Below, piece after piece: positions 9,646 to 20,999 of a stretch of 64,000 nucleotides of DNA (positions are counted from its first letter, which is position 1; every line of letters begins with the position of its first letter). The translations under genes and the position numbers were made by a program. Under the pieces are notes generated by a model. That model made no database searches, was not told the DNA's origin, and saw only the letters and a program-made list of their open reading frames with translations. Origin of the DNA: Panulirus ornatus (Eukaryota; Arthropoda; Malacostraca; Decapoda; Palinuridae); the NCBI RefSeq assembly GCF_036320965.1, contig NC_092262.1:10658572-10722571 (forward strand), read 5' to 3'.

Positions 9646-11111
9646 GCATGGATAGTCCACGTTCTCTCAGCTGGTCAAGTTGCTACGGCGGCCCAGATGG
9701 TGGAGACCAGGAGCCCTTCGGCCACCACCTCCTCCTCCTCCTCTTCATGGAGGTGTCCATCCTGTGGATAACCATTCGACGCTGCTCTCGATCCTCCCGC
9801 AGCTGTAATGTGTCGTAAATTTCTCCCCCCCAGTCCAACACGGCTTGCTCCTTCATCCACGGAACAGCGGGCCAGCGACGGTTGCTGATGCCCGCCTCAG
9901 GTTCTCCAGACGCGAGGGAAGACAATTCTATTTCACCCCCCCAGAATTTACTCATTTTCATGTTCATGATTGTGTCAAGTTAATTTGGTTGTGAAGGAGA
10001 ACCAGTGGTTTGTGTGTGTGTGTGTGTGTGAGGTGGAGTGTCAGCAAGGTGAGGGAGGGGACACGGGCCGTGGTGGAGTGCGGTTGGGGGGAGAGGGCGG
10101 GATGGGGTAAGTTTAAGGTGGTGGGGTGGAGGCGGCAGGATCGGGTATCACGGCTCTGTTTGCTTGCTCTTGTCAGTTCCAGCCCCTTCCTCTCCTGGTG
10201 TGATTTGCTTGCTGGCGCACCCTGCGCCTGTTTGATCCCCTCCTCTTGCTTGCCCAAGTGTCCAGCCCTGTGGATTCATGAGTTACGTGCGTCCTGGTAA
10301 CAGGGGCTGGGAGGAACCCTGGTGTTACCCAGGTATTAATAGTGACAGACTGACTGACTTACCAACCACTCCTCTCGAGGAAGTCGTTGTTTTCTGAGTG
10401 TTGTTCTGCGTCTCTCTTTTTTTTTTATGATGTTTTGACGTTGTTAGCTGAAGCATCCGATTGTGGCGCTTTTGTTTCCGTCGCGAGACACCCTCCCCAT
10501 CCCTCCAGTTCCGCCCGCGTCACGCGAGCGACGTGTATTGACATTGCCATTGTGTGTCTGTGGTGGTGATGGCCATCGCGTTGGCGGGACGGGCCCGGCT
10601 GAGCTAGTGGTACTGTGGCGAGCACAATGCACAGGTGGTGGTGTTGGTGGAGAGCAAGTGGGTGTGGCGGACGTCGTCTCCATCCACACATGCAATTCGT
10701 GGCCATGATCCCCGCATCCTGCGTGTCCTCCCAAGAAATACGATACGTTTCTCGCCGCTGCGGCTCTTGAATGGCGTAGTGGCTCACACCTGTGTGTGTG
10801 TGTGGGGGGGGGGGTGTGGATTTTTCTTTTTTTTTTTGGAGGGGGTAGATGGGGGGGTAGGGTTGCGTCGCGCGGGCGTGAATGGTGCGTTCGGCGACGC
10901 TGTCCTTGTGTGTCGCAGCTGGTAGGACTGGCGATGGGGGCTTGTGTGTGGGTGGGAGTGGGGGAGTTCCGAGTCGTGACGGGCCTTTCTGGGGTCACCT
11001 TCAGCCGCTGCTGCCACGGAGAGCCCGCTCTAGTGGTTGGGGAAGGGGGGGAGACACCCTTCCTGTAGTGGGTGGTGCAATGGGGCTGTTGCTGCTGTAG
11101 TGACTGGCGCA
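9646..11111. other. Unique, fairly GC-rich sequence without a recognised gene
   Basis: Holds (CTC)n at 9726-9744, (GT)n at 10008-10030, T runs at 10417 and 10830, and G runs near 10805 and 10845. CpG is frequent at 10480-10700. Open frames up to 222 residues exist on the minus strand, but they are Pro/His/Thr-rich low complexity with no family motif. Confidence 0.5.
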
Positions 11112-11292
11112 AGAAGTGCCATTGCTGTAGTGGCTGTCGTAAAAGTACCGTTGCTGTAGTGGGTGTCGTAAGGGAGTACCGTTGCTGTAGTGGCTGTCGT
11201 AAGGGAGTACCGTTGCTGTAGTGGGTGTCGTAAGGGAGTACCGTTGCTGTAGTGGGTGTCGATAAGGGAGTACCGTTGCTGTAGTGGGTTGG
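11112..11292. repeat. 31-bp minisatellite, about 6 copies
   Basis: CCGTTGCTGTAGTGGGTGTC recurs every 31 bases, once 32; the first copy (CCATTGCTGTAGTGG) is diverged. Confidence 0.93.
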
Positions 11293-11710
11293 TTGCCGTC
11301 TGTTCCCGCTGTGGTTGACTGCGGTAGTTTGGCAGGGAAGAGGTGGGGAGATGTGGCGCTACCGCGACCTGTGGCCACGTACCACCTCGCTGAGCGAGAT
11401 GCCCAAGATATTATTCCCAGCGTCTCGTGATGTCTTTGTGGCCTCCTAGTCCTTGGCATTACCACCATAACGTCGTGTGTGGGTTTTTTTACGTGTACTT
11501 CTTCTTGTTTTTATGCGTGTTTTTCGTATCCACAGTGGACAGTGTTGGGGGGATCGTGGGGGTCGGGTTGTGTTGGGGTTAAGGGGTTGGGTTGTGAAAT
11601 GGCGACGTGCTGTGTCCCTATCGGTTGGAACAGTGCGTATGTAACAGGTGTTTGCTGAATGCAGTGACTGGTACTTGTCATTTGGACGTGCTTAAAATAA
11701 TGTTCTTTGC
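11293..11710. other. Unique sequence
   Basis: No gene or named repeat was recognised. Confidence 0.5.
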
Positions 11711-11935
11711 AGTGCAATCGGAAGGCTTTAATGGCACTGTACGTCGTGCAGTGACTAAGCTCTTCCTCACAGTGCAGTAGAAAGGTTCTCACTCTGCCAG
11801 CAGTGACGAAGCTCTCCCCCTCAGTGCAATTGGAAGGCTTTAATGGCACTGTACATTGGGCAGTGACTAAGCTCTCCTGCGCACTGCTGTAGAAATGCGC
11901 TATATGATAGCACTGTGCAGTGACGGAGCAACCCT
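11711..11935. repeat. 112-bp tandem duplication
   Basis: TGCAATCGGAAGGCTTTAAT at 11713 and TGCAATTGGAAGGCTTTAAT at 11825 begin two copies that share CAGTGACTAAGCTCT and an AGTAGAAA-type segment. Confidence 0.85.
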
Positions 11936-12182
11936 GCACAGTGTAATGAATGACGTAATCACTCTATAGAATGAAAGACATTGGAGATATGTAAAGAGCG
12001 TAGGGAATGATATATACGGGTCGTGATGTACATATGTGGCACACCGCACATGGCGGAACGAGTCGAGTCGTGGAATCGTGTGGGAAGTTCACGTTGCTTG
12101 TGTGGAGGAACAGAGGGTACCATGATATGATGGGTGGAGGGTGACTGGTGTGGCTGACGGATTCCACCCAGTCTACTCTGCT
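11936..12182. other. Unique sequence
   Basis: No feature recognised. The interval joins the duplication to the 63-bp array. Confidence 0.5.
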
Positions 12183-12745
12183 TCAGGTGGAGCAGTGTGG
12201 TAGTGAGAGACGCTGTGTGGTTAATTGAGTGGGTTCTACCTTGCTTCAGATGGGGCAGTGTGGTAGTGAGAGACGCTGTGTGGATGATTGAGTGGGTTCT
12301 GCTCTGCTTCAGGTGGTGGAGCAGTGTGGTAGTGAGAGACGTTGTGTAGTTGATTAAGTGGGTTCTACCTTGCTTCAGGTGGAGCAGTGTGGCAGAGAGA
12401 GACGTTGTGTGGTTGATTGAGTGGATTCTACCTTGCTTCAGGTGGTGGAGCAGTGTGGCAGAGAGAGACGTTGTGTGGTTGACTGAGTGGGTTCTGCTCT
12501 GCTTCAGATGGAGCAGTGTGGTAGCGAGAGACGCTGTGTGGTTGATTTAGTGGGTTCTACCTTGCTTCAGATGGAGCAGTGTGGTAGCGAGAGACGCTGT
12601 GTGGTTGATTTAGTGGGTTCTACCTTGCTTCAGGTGGGGCAGTGTGGTAGTGAGAGACGCTGTGTGGATGATTGAGTGGGTTCTGCTCGGCTTCAGATGG
12701 AGCAGTGTGGTAATGAGAGACGTTGTGTGGTTGACTGAGTGGGTT
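12183..12745. repeat. ~63-bp minisatellite, 9 copies
   Basis: Units contain GTGGGTTCTACCTTGCTTCA, then GGAGCAGTGTGGTAG and GAGAGACGCTGTGTGG. Lengths of 60-66 differ by multiples of three, so the plus-strand frame stays open as a Trp-rich repeat peptide that should not be read as a protein. Confidence 0.93.
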
Positions 12746-13035
12746 CTGAAGGTACGATTGGGAGTGGTGGACTTGGAAGAGTTGGGGGGGGGTGGCTTTT
12801 GGTTGATCTCCATACTGTGTTGGCTTGGGGGGAGGAGTGGCCGAGGAAAGTGTTAGAATGTGTGTGTGGGGGGGCGGGTTGCATAATGAAGGAAGTGGGT
12901 GTAGGTGTGGGAGGAAGGGAGAGGCAGGCAGGCACCAGGTGTTGGTCGAGACTTTCCTCGTAACTCCTTCCCAGCCGTCCGACCCCGCGAGAGGGCTGGT
13001 AGCCCTGCCAGTAGGATGGATGGAGGTGTGACGTG
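12746..13035. other. Unique sequence
   Basis: G runs near 12785 and 12868. No gene. Confidence 0.5.
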
Positions 13036-13690
13036 AGGCACCAATTATGGGACAGTGACGATAGGGAGGCACCAGTTATGGGACTAGGGCGATAGGGAGG
13101 CACCAATTATGGGACTGACGATAGGGAGACACCAATTATGGGACTAGGACGGTAGGGAGACACTAATTATGAGACGTTGACGATAGGGAGGCACCAATTA
13201 TGGGACTAGGACGGTAGGGAGACACTAATTATGAGACGTTGACGATAGGGAGACACCAATTATGGGACTAGGACGGTAGGGAGACACTAATTATGAGACG
13301 TTGACGATAGGGAGGCACCAATTATGGGACTGACGATAGGGTGGCACCATTTACGGGACTAGGGCGATAGGGAGGCACCAATTATGGGACGAGGGCGATA
13401 GGGAGGCACCAATTATGGGACTAGGGCGATAGGGAGGCACCAGTTATGGACTAAGGCGATAAGGAGGTACCAATTATGGGACCAGGGCGATAGGGAGGCA
13501 CCAATTATGGAACTAGGACGGTAGGGAGACACCAATTATGAGACGTTGACGATAGGGAGGCACCAGTTATGGGACTAGGGCGATAGGAAGGCACCATTTA
13601 CGGGACTAGGGTGATAGGGAGGCACCAATTATGGGACTAGGGCGATAGGGAGGCACCAATTATGGGACTAGGGCGATAGGGAGGCTTCAG
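13036..13690. repeat. 31-bp minisatellite, about 21 copies
   Basis: The core GGCACCAATTATGGGACTAG plus GGCGATAGGGA repeats throughout. A second variant (ACACTAATTATGAGACGTTG) alternates with the first between about 13150 and 13320, a local two-unit higher-order repeat. Confidence 0.95.
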
Positions 13691-14389
13691 TTTTGCGACA
13701 ATGACGAAAGGAAGGCAGCAATTATGGGGGCCTTGATGACAGGGGGGCGGGAGGCACACCTGTGTTAGCTCACTCATCACCACCGACGCTACCTGTATCG
13801 CCATCACCACCGTACTGCCCTCCTCCCCCACCATCACCAACACCGTCCCCAACACTCCACCCTCCACCATCCTGCCTCTCCCCTCCACCACTCACACGGA
13901 CAGCACGCCTATAAGACCCCTTGCTGACGGGTAGTGGAGACTGCAGTATGATCGTATACGTGGATGGTGTGGTGGAGGTGGTGGTGGTGTGGTGGAGGAA
14001 CAGCGAAAACGCTAAGTCATCCTGACCCCACACCCAGGTACGCCCACACCGTAGTAGCGGCACTGTGCGGCGCCCTCGCTCCCTCACCTCCGCTCCCTTA
14101 ACCTTTGCTAAGCACTCCACATGCCTGGCTGTGTTAGATCATAGCCAACTGTGTTGTTGCCTTGCGAAATGCTCTTTCTTCCACACCCCTCACCTCCTCC
14201 TCCCGCGCGCGCGGGGGCGCATTGGTCCGTGTTTGTATACGTTCACTTCTTGGTGTAGGTGGTTTACCAGGAATGCCTTCTGTGTGCTTGGGGGCACAGT
14301 AAGCAGAGTTCCTTGTGTGTTATTATTGTGGAATACGATCACATCAGCTGACATGGGATTGTTTTGGTTGTAGGTGCGGAGTAGTAGGA
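13691..14389. other. Unique sequence
   Basis: Short ACC-type runs near 13785 and 13865, a GCGCGCGCGGG stretch at 14205 and a GGTGGTGG run near 13975. No exon was recognised. Confidence 0.5.
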
Positions 14390-14580
14390 GAAATAATGAT
14401 GGAATTAGTAGTAGTAGTGGTGGTAGTAGTAGTAGTAGTAGTAGTGGTAAAGGAAGCAGTAGAGATAGTAGTAGTAATAGTAGTAGTGTAGTAGTGAAGG
14501 AAGCAGTAGAGTTAGTCGTAGTAGTAGTAGTAGTGAAGGAAGCAGTAGAGTTAGTAGCAGTAGCAGTAGTAATGTTAGCG
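14390..14580. repeat. Imperfect (AGT)n trinucleotide region
   Basis: AGTAGTAGT blocks with a longer unit, AGTGAAGGAAGCAGTAGAGTTAGT, repeated two or three times. Plus-strand frames read as Ser- or Val-rich runs. Confidence 0.9.
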
Positions 14581-14829
14581 AAATTTTCAGCCTTTATATT
14601 TTATTGTTGTGGTGGAAGGGAGTTGCTCCTCATGGTTACGCCCCATTTAGGATGGGAGGGAGGGATTTAAGGGAGTTTGACGAACCCCCTGAGTGAGCCC
14701 ATGGGTTCTCTCACAGACGTACTGTAAAGAGGGCTATATTGTCCCAAGGTCTCCTATGCTTCGTGAAGGGTAATTGTTGATGATGTTATGTTCATCCAGA
14801 ACTCGTAGAACAGTGAGTGTGATGAATGA
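14581..14829. other. Unique sequence
   Basis: No feature recognised. Confidence 0.5.
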
Positions 14830-14990
14830 CCGGGTCAGGTCAGAGGTCAGGCCATTGTATCCAAGGGTCGTACTGTATAGTGCTCAAGGGTCGTTCCATC
14901 GTGGTCAAGGGTCGTGCCATCCTGCCCAGGGTCGTACCGCCGTGCTCACTCAACCTGCCCTCGTGCTAACAGATCATATCTATGTGCTCA
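14830..14990 (-). repeat. Dispersed 21-bp repeat, locus 2
   Basis: Starts with GGGTCAGGTCAGAGGTCAGGCC at 14835-14856, the same junction found at 5030-5070 and 21300. It continues into about five degenerate reverse-complement 21-base units (AAGGGTCGT, CCGTGCTCA). Only one inverted half is present. Confidence 0.7.
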
Positions 14991-15000
14991 AGGGGTCGCG

Positions 15001-15002
15001 CT

Positions 15003-15048
<46 letters not shown>
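15001..15048. repeat. (CG) then (CA)n microsatellite
   Basis: CGCGCGCA leads into about 20 CA units. Confidence 0.95.
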
Positions 15049-15049
<1 letters not shown>

Positions 15050-16042
15050 TGCGTGTTTGAGGAGAGGTGTAGAAGATGCTGGGGTCAGGAGGAGAGGCTG
15101 TGAGCGCCTTAGCAATTTCCTGTAACAGAGAAGTGTCCCCCCCACACCCCATTTCCCCCCCCCCCCCGTTTTTTTTATACTGCTTTCCTGACCTAGTTAT
15201 GTTGTTATGTCGTTTACCTGACACTGTTGTTGTCATAATGGGGGCAAGGCCAGGGGTGGGCTAGGGGAGAGAGGGGTGGGGGGTTAGGGGATGGGGGTTT
15301 GTTTTGGCCCTTCTGAGATTCATTATTGACGAGATCTGGCAAGCAGCTGGGTTGGATGACTCCTCTGGGCCCCCGCCCGCCCCCTCCCCCTCTGTGTTGT
15401 TGTGCGCTGGGTATGTAATACACCACACATAGTGTTCCTGTATGAAGAGGATTGTTGGAGGTTTGGTCTGTGCCATATATGCGTCAGGTGTTGATATAAA
15501 TAAACGGTGTCAGGTATGGAGTAAGAAGGGGGAGAGTTGAGTCATGTTTGGCAGGCGCATGTCCTCCAGTGTTGATAGTCAAATATGCGGGGTTTTTTTG
15601 TGTGTGTGTGTTTGAGGGGAGGAAGGCCACCTTACCCAGCAGGGTACGTGGCGCGCGTACACATCAGCGGATTCGTCATACACGATCAACGAGGAACCTC
15701 GCAGATCACACCAACACGCGTAACGCTCTCCACCGAATAACCTCAGCGTAAAACAGGTCACGCGTCGTTTTTTCCCCTCTCCCCCTCTCCAGATGAATGT
15801 AGTTTGAAGAAATGTCGAAGCGGTTGCCTCGACCAGCAGTCACGACGCCGGGAGTGTGGCACAGTTACCGACGGAGGGTCGTTTGTTGGAGGTGGCCTAA
15901 TGTGGCAGAGGAGCTGGATCGTGTTCCATCGTTACTCGGTTTGAAGGACGGCGTCGCTCGAGGGGCATGGCCAGGAATTGAGGCCAGCTTGTGCTGTATC
16001 CTGTTCTTGTCTGACCGTCACGTGTCTGCAGCCGAGGATGCA

Positions 16043-16043
<1 letters not shown>
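15049..16043. other. Unique sequence with C and G runs
   Basis: C runs at 15139-15168. A plus-strand open frame begins at ATG 15812 and gives about 78 residues before entering the TA tract. It has no motif I recognise, and nothing around it supports expression. Confidence 0.45.

Positions 16044-16117
<74 letters not shown>
16044..16117. repeat. (TA)n tract
   Basis: About 37 TA units forming the left bracket of the next element. Confidence 0.97.
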
Positions 16118-16120
<3 letters not shown>

Positions 16121-16353
16121 TTGGGGATAGAGGATTAAGAATACTTCCCACGTATTCCCTGCGTGTCGTAGAAGGCGACTAAAAGGGGAGGGAGCGGGGG
16201 GCTGGAAATCCTCCCCTCTCTTTTTTTTTTCTAATTTTCCAAAAGAAGGAATAGAGGGGGCCAGGTGAGGATATTCCAAAAAAGGCCCAGTCCTCTGTTC
16301 TTAACGCTACCTCGCTAACGCGGGAAATGGCGAATAGTTTAAAAGAAAGAAAA

Positions 16354-16356
<3 letters not shown>
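16118..16356 (+). mobile_element. TA-bracketed repeat family 2, copy 1
   Basis: Runs from CTTGGGGATAGAGG through TTCCCACGTATTCCCTGCGT, GTAGAAGGCGACTAAAAGG, GGCTGGAAATCCTCCCC, a T run and CCAGTCCTCTGTTCTTAACG to CTCGCTAACGCGGGAAATGG. Pure (TA)n lies on both sides. Five other long copies in the window share this order on either strand. No open frame, so a short non-autonomous element is most likely. Confidence 0.85.

Positions 16357-16427
<71 letters not shown>
16357..16427. repeat. (TA)n tract
   Basis: About 35 TA units between a family-2 copy and the hammerhead-like element. Confidence 0.97.
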
Positions 16428-16429
<2 letters not shown>

Positions 16430-16580
16430 TTAAGAGTCCCCGGGGAATATGAAACACGATAAGTTCCCAAGTGCACTTTCGTGTCATAATCACATCATCA
16501 GGGGAGACACGAGAGAGAAATATAACAGTCCGTTGATATACAACGGAGAGACGTAGCCGGGACGCCATTTGGCAAACATA
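16428..16580 (-). mobile_element. TA-adjacent hammerhead-bearing repeat, copy A
   Basis: Minus-strand copy of a dispersed element found also at 42.4, 46.9, 50.2 and 50.6 kb. Read on the minus strand it goes from GTTTGCCAAATGGCGTCC to CTTATCGTGTTTCATATTCC and then a (TA)n tract. Confidence 0.85.
16465..16505 (-). ncRNA. Hammerhead-ribozyme-like motif, copy A
   Basis: On the minus strand TCCC is followed by the core CTGATGA, one extra T, GTG-ATTATGA-CAC as a short stem II, GAAA, the palindrome AGTGCACT, T and GGGA. TCCC pairs with GGGA as stem I. The layout matches a hammerhead with very short stem III; the extra base before stem II is unusual and may reduce or abolish activity. Confidence 0.5.
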
Positions 16581-16821
16581 TATATTTAACTGTTCTGCGG
16601 CAGATGATAACCTCGTCATAACCTGTTAGATAAGCTGTTATCCGGCCATCCCACGTGTTCATGGCTGTGTTGCCTCATGTAGGACCTGAGTCACCTGGTT
16701 GGGGATTGTCACTCGGGCATGTTTGTAAAATCACACCTGGTTGTTCCTCCTCTTCCTCCTCACTCATGCATATAGGGTGTAGGCTTCTCCTCTCTCACAC
16801 TAGGGTGGAGGTTAGTCCAAT
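16581..16821. other. Unique sequence
   Basis: No feature recognised apart from a short TCC run near 16750. Confidence 0.5.
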
Positions 16822-17032
16822 AGTGTTGGTAGGAGACTAACTGTAAGGTGTAGGTAGGAGACTAATTGTAAGGTGTAGGTAGGAGTGACTGTAAGGTGTG
16901 GGTAGGGTAGGTAGGAGACGAACTGTAAGGTGTAGGTAGGGTAGGTAGGAGACTAACTGTAAGGTGTTGGTAGGAGACTAACTGTAAGGTGTAGGTAGGA
17001 GACTGACCTGTAGTGTGTAGGTAGGAGACAAG
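16822..17032. repeat. 25-34-bp minisatellite, about 8 copies
   Basis: TGTAGGTAGGAGACTAACTG plus TAAGG repeats. Two copies carry an extra GGTAGGTAG insertion. Confidence 0.88.
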
Positions 17033-17255
17033 GGTCTCCCCATTTTCAATTTTTCCCCTTGTCAGTGTGTGTGTGTGTGTGTGTGGCACGTTTTCCCTGC
17101 ACCAATGCCGCACGAAGAGAGAGGCGAGGACTGGAGACGTTTGGTCACATGATACCATCTCAGTGTGGCGTGAAGCACCGCCGTATCGGAGGAAGATAGC
17201 AGAAGGCGCCCGGGGCGTGTGGGATTTCTTGGTGGGCGTTCACAGCCAACCCAGT

Positions 17256-18400
17256 CTCTGCTGAGGCTGGTTTCCTGGCTGAGTGGATTGGCTGTGGTGC
17301 CTACCAGGATGACTGGCAACAGGAGATCCAGAAAATGATGAAGCGATCGTTGGAATCCAAAAGTTGGAATGAAGATGTATCGAAAGCTATGGAATTTTCG
17401 ACACAATCCTGTACAATTACTTCATGGGAAAGTGCCAAAGTGATGAGGGTCATGCACACCAGCTAGCAGTAGAAGCCGCTGTGCATGCTGATGGGAGGGC
17501 GAGCACGCATGAACCTATCGATGATGTGTTATGTGTCCAGAGTCGCTGCATGAAAAAGACTGATTCGCACCAGCAGGTGATGGAGGAGCACGGGAAGACC
17601 CAGAGTCGCTGGATGCAAAAGATTGATGCGCACCAGCAGGTGGTGGAGGAACACGGGAAGACCAGTGCTCTTCAACAACATAATATGCAGAAATTCCCGA
17701 TTGACCTCAACATAGCCCGCTGCATCTATACAGACGGGTCTCGCGACTCCGCCACCACTGGGAGGGCAGGCAGTCTTGCCAATGTGATCCAGCCCAGTGG
17801 TAATAGATTAAGAGAAAAGTGTTAGAATCTGCTGTACATACTGAATGGTTCGCCACACTCATCGCTCTTGAGCGGGTAGAAAGCACTGACACAGACAGTG
17901 TAATTATCTCTTTATCTTCACTGCTTGCCCTTAACACCCTGAGATCACAATGTAACATGCTGGTCTCTGAATCCAGACACAAATACTCAGACATTATTGC
18001 TTAAGGGATTCAAATCAAATTGTTATGGAGTCCCTCTCGTATAGGCCTCCTTAAGTATGACAAAGGTGATGTTGAAAACAACACCAGATGGTCAATGAGA
18101 AGCCTCAAAAGTGTGATTAGAGAGGAACCAATTGACTTCTTAGAAGCGCGAAGACGAGTTCAGATAAGCGTAAGGAGATACATTTTCCATTACTGTGAAA
18201 TGTGTAAAGTAAAACATGTACACGGAGAAAGTAATAAGATCAGCAGATTACATGATGATGTAACTACTAGACTAGTTAGGGCACTATTGACGTTGTGGTT
18301 TGACTGGAAATGTGACCCGTTTGAATGGAAAAGTTCCTTCGAAACCCGGGTTAGGAAGATGGGAATCTTTAATGCTTCGAAACCCGTTCATTCTTGAAGA
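17256..18400 (+). pseudogene. LINE retrotransposon remnant with RNase H domain
   Basis: A decayed non-LTR retrotransposon ORF2 end. From about 17700 the translation reads IYTDGS (catalytic Asp codon at 17734), a glycine/alanine strand, then after a frameshift near 17815-17825 the segment VHTEWFATLIALE with its Glu at 17843. After a stop at 18002-18004 come WSPSRIGL and KGD (18026-18070). These correspond to the RNase H motifs YTDGS, the helix Glu and PSHIGxxGNExAD of LINE RNase H domains. The usual SDS of motif 3 reads as SLS and the PSHIG His is Arg, so the enzyme would be dead even without the breaks. About 100 residues rich in Arg and aromatics follow (FLEARRRVQISV, FHYCEMC) and end at 18397. 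In RNase H-bearing LINE clades such as I and R1 this domain follows the reverse transcriptase, which is missing here. A weak open frame at 17256-17400 may be more of the same element. Clade unresolved. Confidence 0.8.
17538..17663 (+). repeat. 63-bp tandem duplication inside the LINE remnant
   Basis: CAGAGTCGCTGCATGAAAAA at 17538 and CAGAGTCGCTGGATGCAAAA at 17601 start two 63-base copies. They add 21 residues each, upstream of the RNase H domain, without shifting the frame. Confidence 0.93.
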
Positions 18401-18705
18401 AGAACGAGTCATTGTTAACAGGAGATTGCCCATGGATCATGTACACGATGCTGGCTGGGTGATTGGAGGTGAGGCTCCTCAGAAGGGATCCTTGTGAGGA
18501 TTTTCCCCCTGGGCGTGCGTCAGGGTAGGGGCAACCCTGTGCGCGTCGTGGTGTGTGTGTGTGGGGCCGCCTCCCAATCCTGGCGGTACATTGACGCCGG
18601 GTCGAGTTTCCGGACTTGGGAGTGCCTCACCAGCGCGGCCGGTGACCTGGGTCTCTCTCTGTCTGTCTGTCTGTCTGGCGGCACCTGGGGTACACTTGTG
18701 CCTCT
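18401..18705. other. Flank of the LINE remnant
   Basis: A short GT run at 18550-18562 and CTGT units at 18656-18677. Reading past 18400 gives short, broken frames that may be the decayed end of the element. Confidence 0.45.
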
Positions 18706-18830
18706 AATGTGGTTCATTCTGTGGGAGGGAGGAGGCGCAAGAGGGGTTCGCATGTGGTTCATTCTGTGGAAGGGAGAAGGCGCAAGAGGGGTTCATTCTG
18801 TGGGAGGGAGGAGGCGCAAGAGGGGTCCGC
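18706..18830. repeat. Purine-rich tandem repeat, 3 copies
   Basis: GTGGTTCATTCTGTGGGAGG, AGGCGCAAGAGGGGTTCGC repeats three times; the third copy lacks about 10 bases at its start. Confidence 0.88.
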
Positions 18831-20199
18831 GTGGGGTGGACCGGTGTAGGTGGAGTGTAGGAAAAGTGTAGCGCTACACCGTCATAGCAGAAGTGTTTAC
18901 ATGGGGACGAGTGTATTCGTGACCCGTGGTTGTCTTGTCTTGGATGATGATTATGATGGAGAGTCTCTGTGGACATGGGACTAGTTAAGGGGGCTAGTGT
19001 AGGCTAGCATTATGTCGCTAGTTATCTCTTAGTAGCCGAGTGGGACCATACAGGACTGGAGACATACTAAAACACAGTTTTTTTTTCCTAAGGTCGCGTC
19101 AGTTTTGTGAGATTTAGTGAATGGTCTGAAGTATATAGGACACCGGGTGTGGATTTGGTGTGAGCCGTGGGTTACCGTATCATTGTTTGTGGTTTGTGTG
19201 TGGTGTTCTACCGCCTTGTTTGTGTTGCGGGGCGTTAGTGCGCGGTGGGGTTTGCCTTGTATGGTTAGAAACGCCTGGGAGCCAGACAGATGCTTTTAAA
19301 GGTGGCCCGAAGCATGGTCATGAGCTTCGGAGGAGGCCGGTTGTTCGGGGAAGACCCCAGTGGAGCGGTGAGGGGCGAGACGGTGCTTCGTCCAGGCAGC
19401 CGGCTCTCCCAGGGTGCGCGGTAATGTATTGGTGACCTACTTTAGCGGGTTACGAGCCGGGTGGGTCGATCCTTCAACTGTCCACACACACACATATCAC
19501 AGGCCTGTTTGTAAACACGAGACACATGATGCTGACGGCGAGGGTGGCTGGTCCTCTGCAGTGGGTGGTGGGTTGACACCCACCCTCTGGTCCTCCCCTC
19601 AGAGGCTCCCACACCCACTCAATGTACGTCACTGTAGGGTGGGGTGGGGTGGGCGACGTCTTGGCACGTCAGCGAATACCTGAGAATCTTCGGGAGTTGG
19701 TCACGATGTGTTTAAATATGTGTGGCTTTCAAACGAGGCGCAGTTGTTCGGAGGTATTCGTTGCTGTGGTTTGCTTTGGTGTAGCAAAGTCGAATCACCG
19801 TATTTACCGTGGCTCATGAAGACATTACAAGCTCACGACAGACTATGAAGACAGTACAAGCTCACGACAGACTATGAACTGTCTTACCCGAATCTGAGGC
19901 AGGTTACAGGGGCGGGGTGGGTGCCCCATGTCCATTCGGTAGACACTTTTCAGTACGCTCGCCTCATCTAGGTCTTTGTTAAACCCTCCTTCGCTCCCGT
20001 CTGTAGGTGGGTGGACACGGCTAAACGTTTGTTAGGTGTGGTGGCAACGTTTTTGTGTTGATGGTGTTGCTGCATGAGGACCTGTGGGGGGGGGTGAGGT
20101 GTTGGCCACCCTATGTGGGTACCAGGATTCGACTCCCATGACCCCTCACAGGTGCTCCCACCTCTTTCTGTGCTCAGGGTCACTGTGGTCTTCGCTGTT
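18831..20199. other. Unique sequence without a recognised gene
   Basis: Contains a short direct repeat (GAAGACATTACAAGCTCACG and GAAGACAGTACAAGCTCACG, 19818-19872) and (CA)n at 19483-19493. Nothing else supports an annotation. Confidence 0.5.
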
Positions 20200-20465
20200 C
20201 CCGTGGACACCACGGTACGACCCAGGAGTACGACTGTAAGACCTGTAGGCTTGATGACCTGGCCATTATGCTCGAGGTTCGTGCCGAATGGTCGTACCGT
20301 CGTGCTGGACAACAGCCGTGCTGTTGTGCTCAAGGGTCGCACAGAGGGTCGTGCTGTCGCGCTCAAGCGTCGCACAGAGGGTCGTGCTATCGCGCTCAAG
20401 GGTCGCACAAAGGGTCGTGCTGTCGCGCTCAAGGGTCGCACAGAGGGTCGTGCTGTCGCTGGTTT
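20200..20465. repeat. Dispersed 21-bp repeat, locus 3, with a 33-bp derivative array
   Basis: CCACGGTACGACCC at about 20211 faces GGTCGTACCGTCGTGC at about 20293, so inverted units flank a centre containing GACCTGGCC. Then four 33-base units (GGTCGCACAGAGGGTCGTGC) start near 20335, 20368, 20401 and 20434, which are 21-base units plus 12 bases. Confidence 0.75.
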
Positions 20466-20591
20466 AGACCTGTCTGCATATGTGAATATCCTCACGATTA
20501 AATACAGTGTGGTAGCGCGTGTGTGTGTGTGAGTGTGTGTGTGTGGCCTGGTATAGCCGGGTCATGCACGGTGGACGTGCATTAGAAAATG

Positions 20592-20596
<5 letters not shown>

Positions 20597-20664
<68 letters not shown>
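20597..20664. repeat. (CT)n microsatellite
   Basis: About 34 uninterrupted CT units. Confidence 0.98.
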
Positions 20665-20667
<3 letters not shown>

Positions 20668-20999
20668 AAGACTCATTTTTATAGCCCCGAGGACCGACGT
20701 GTGGTGGGTGGGGGGGGAGTCATTATTAATCCCCCCCCCCACCACCAAGTGGTATAGCTAATGGTAAATTTCGTTCGTCCAGCCGAGGCGGATGTGTGAC
20801 CATTGTGATGGGAACCACACACACACACACCCACACACGCCCTGGGAAAAGCCCCAGTGCTGTCCACTGTTTTGGGTCCTGTCATGTTGAGGGGCGGGGC
20901 GGGGGCGTCATGCCTTCCCTTCAGCAGTGTGCCATTGTCATGTGACACACGACTGTCATGTTTTGACCGTATTTGTGATGAGCGCTTTATGTGATTTTA
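20665..20999. other. Unique sequence
   Basis: Has G and C runs at 20711-20742 that face each other and a (CA)n at 20817-20830. No gene. Confidence 0.5.
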
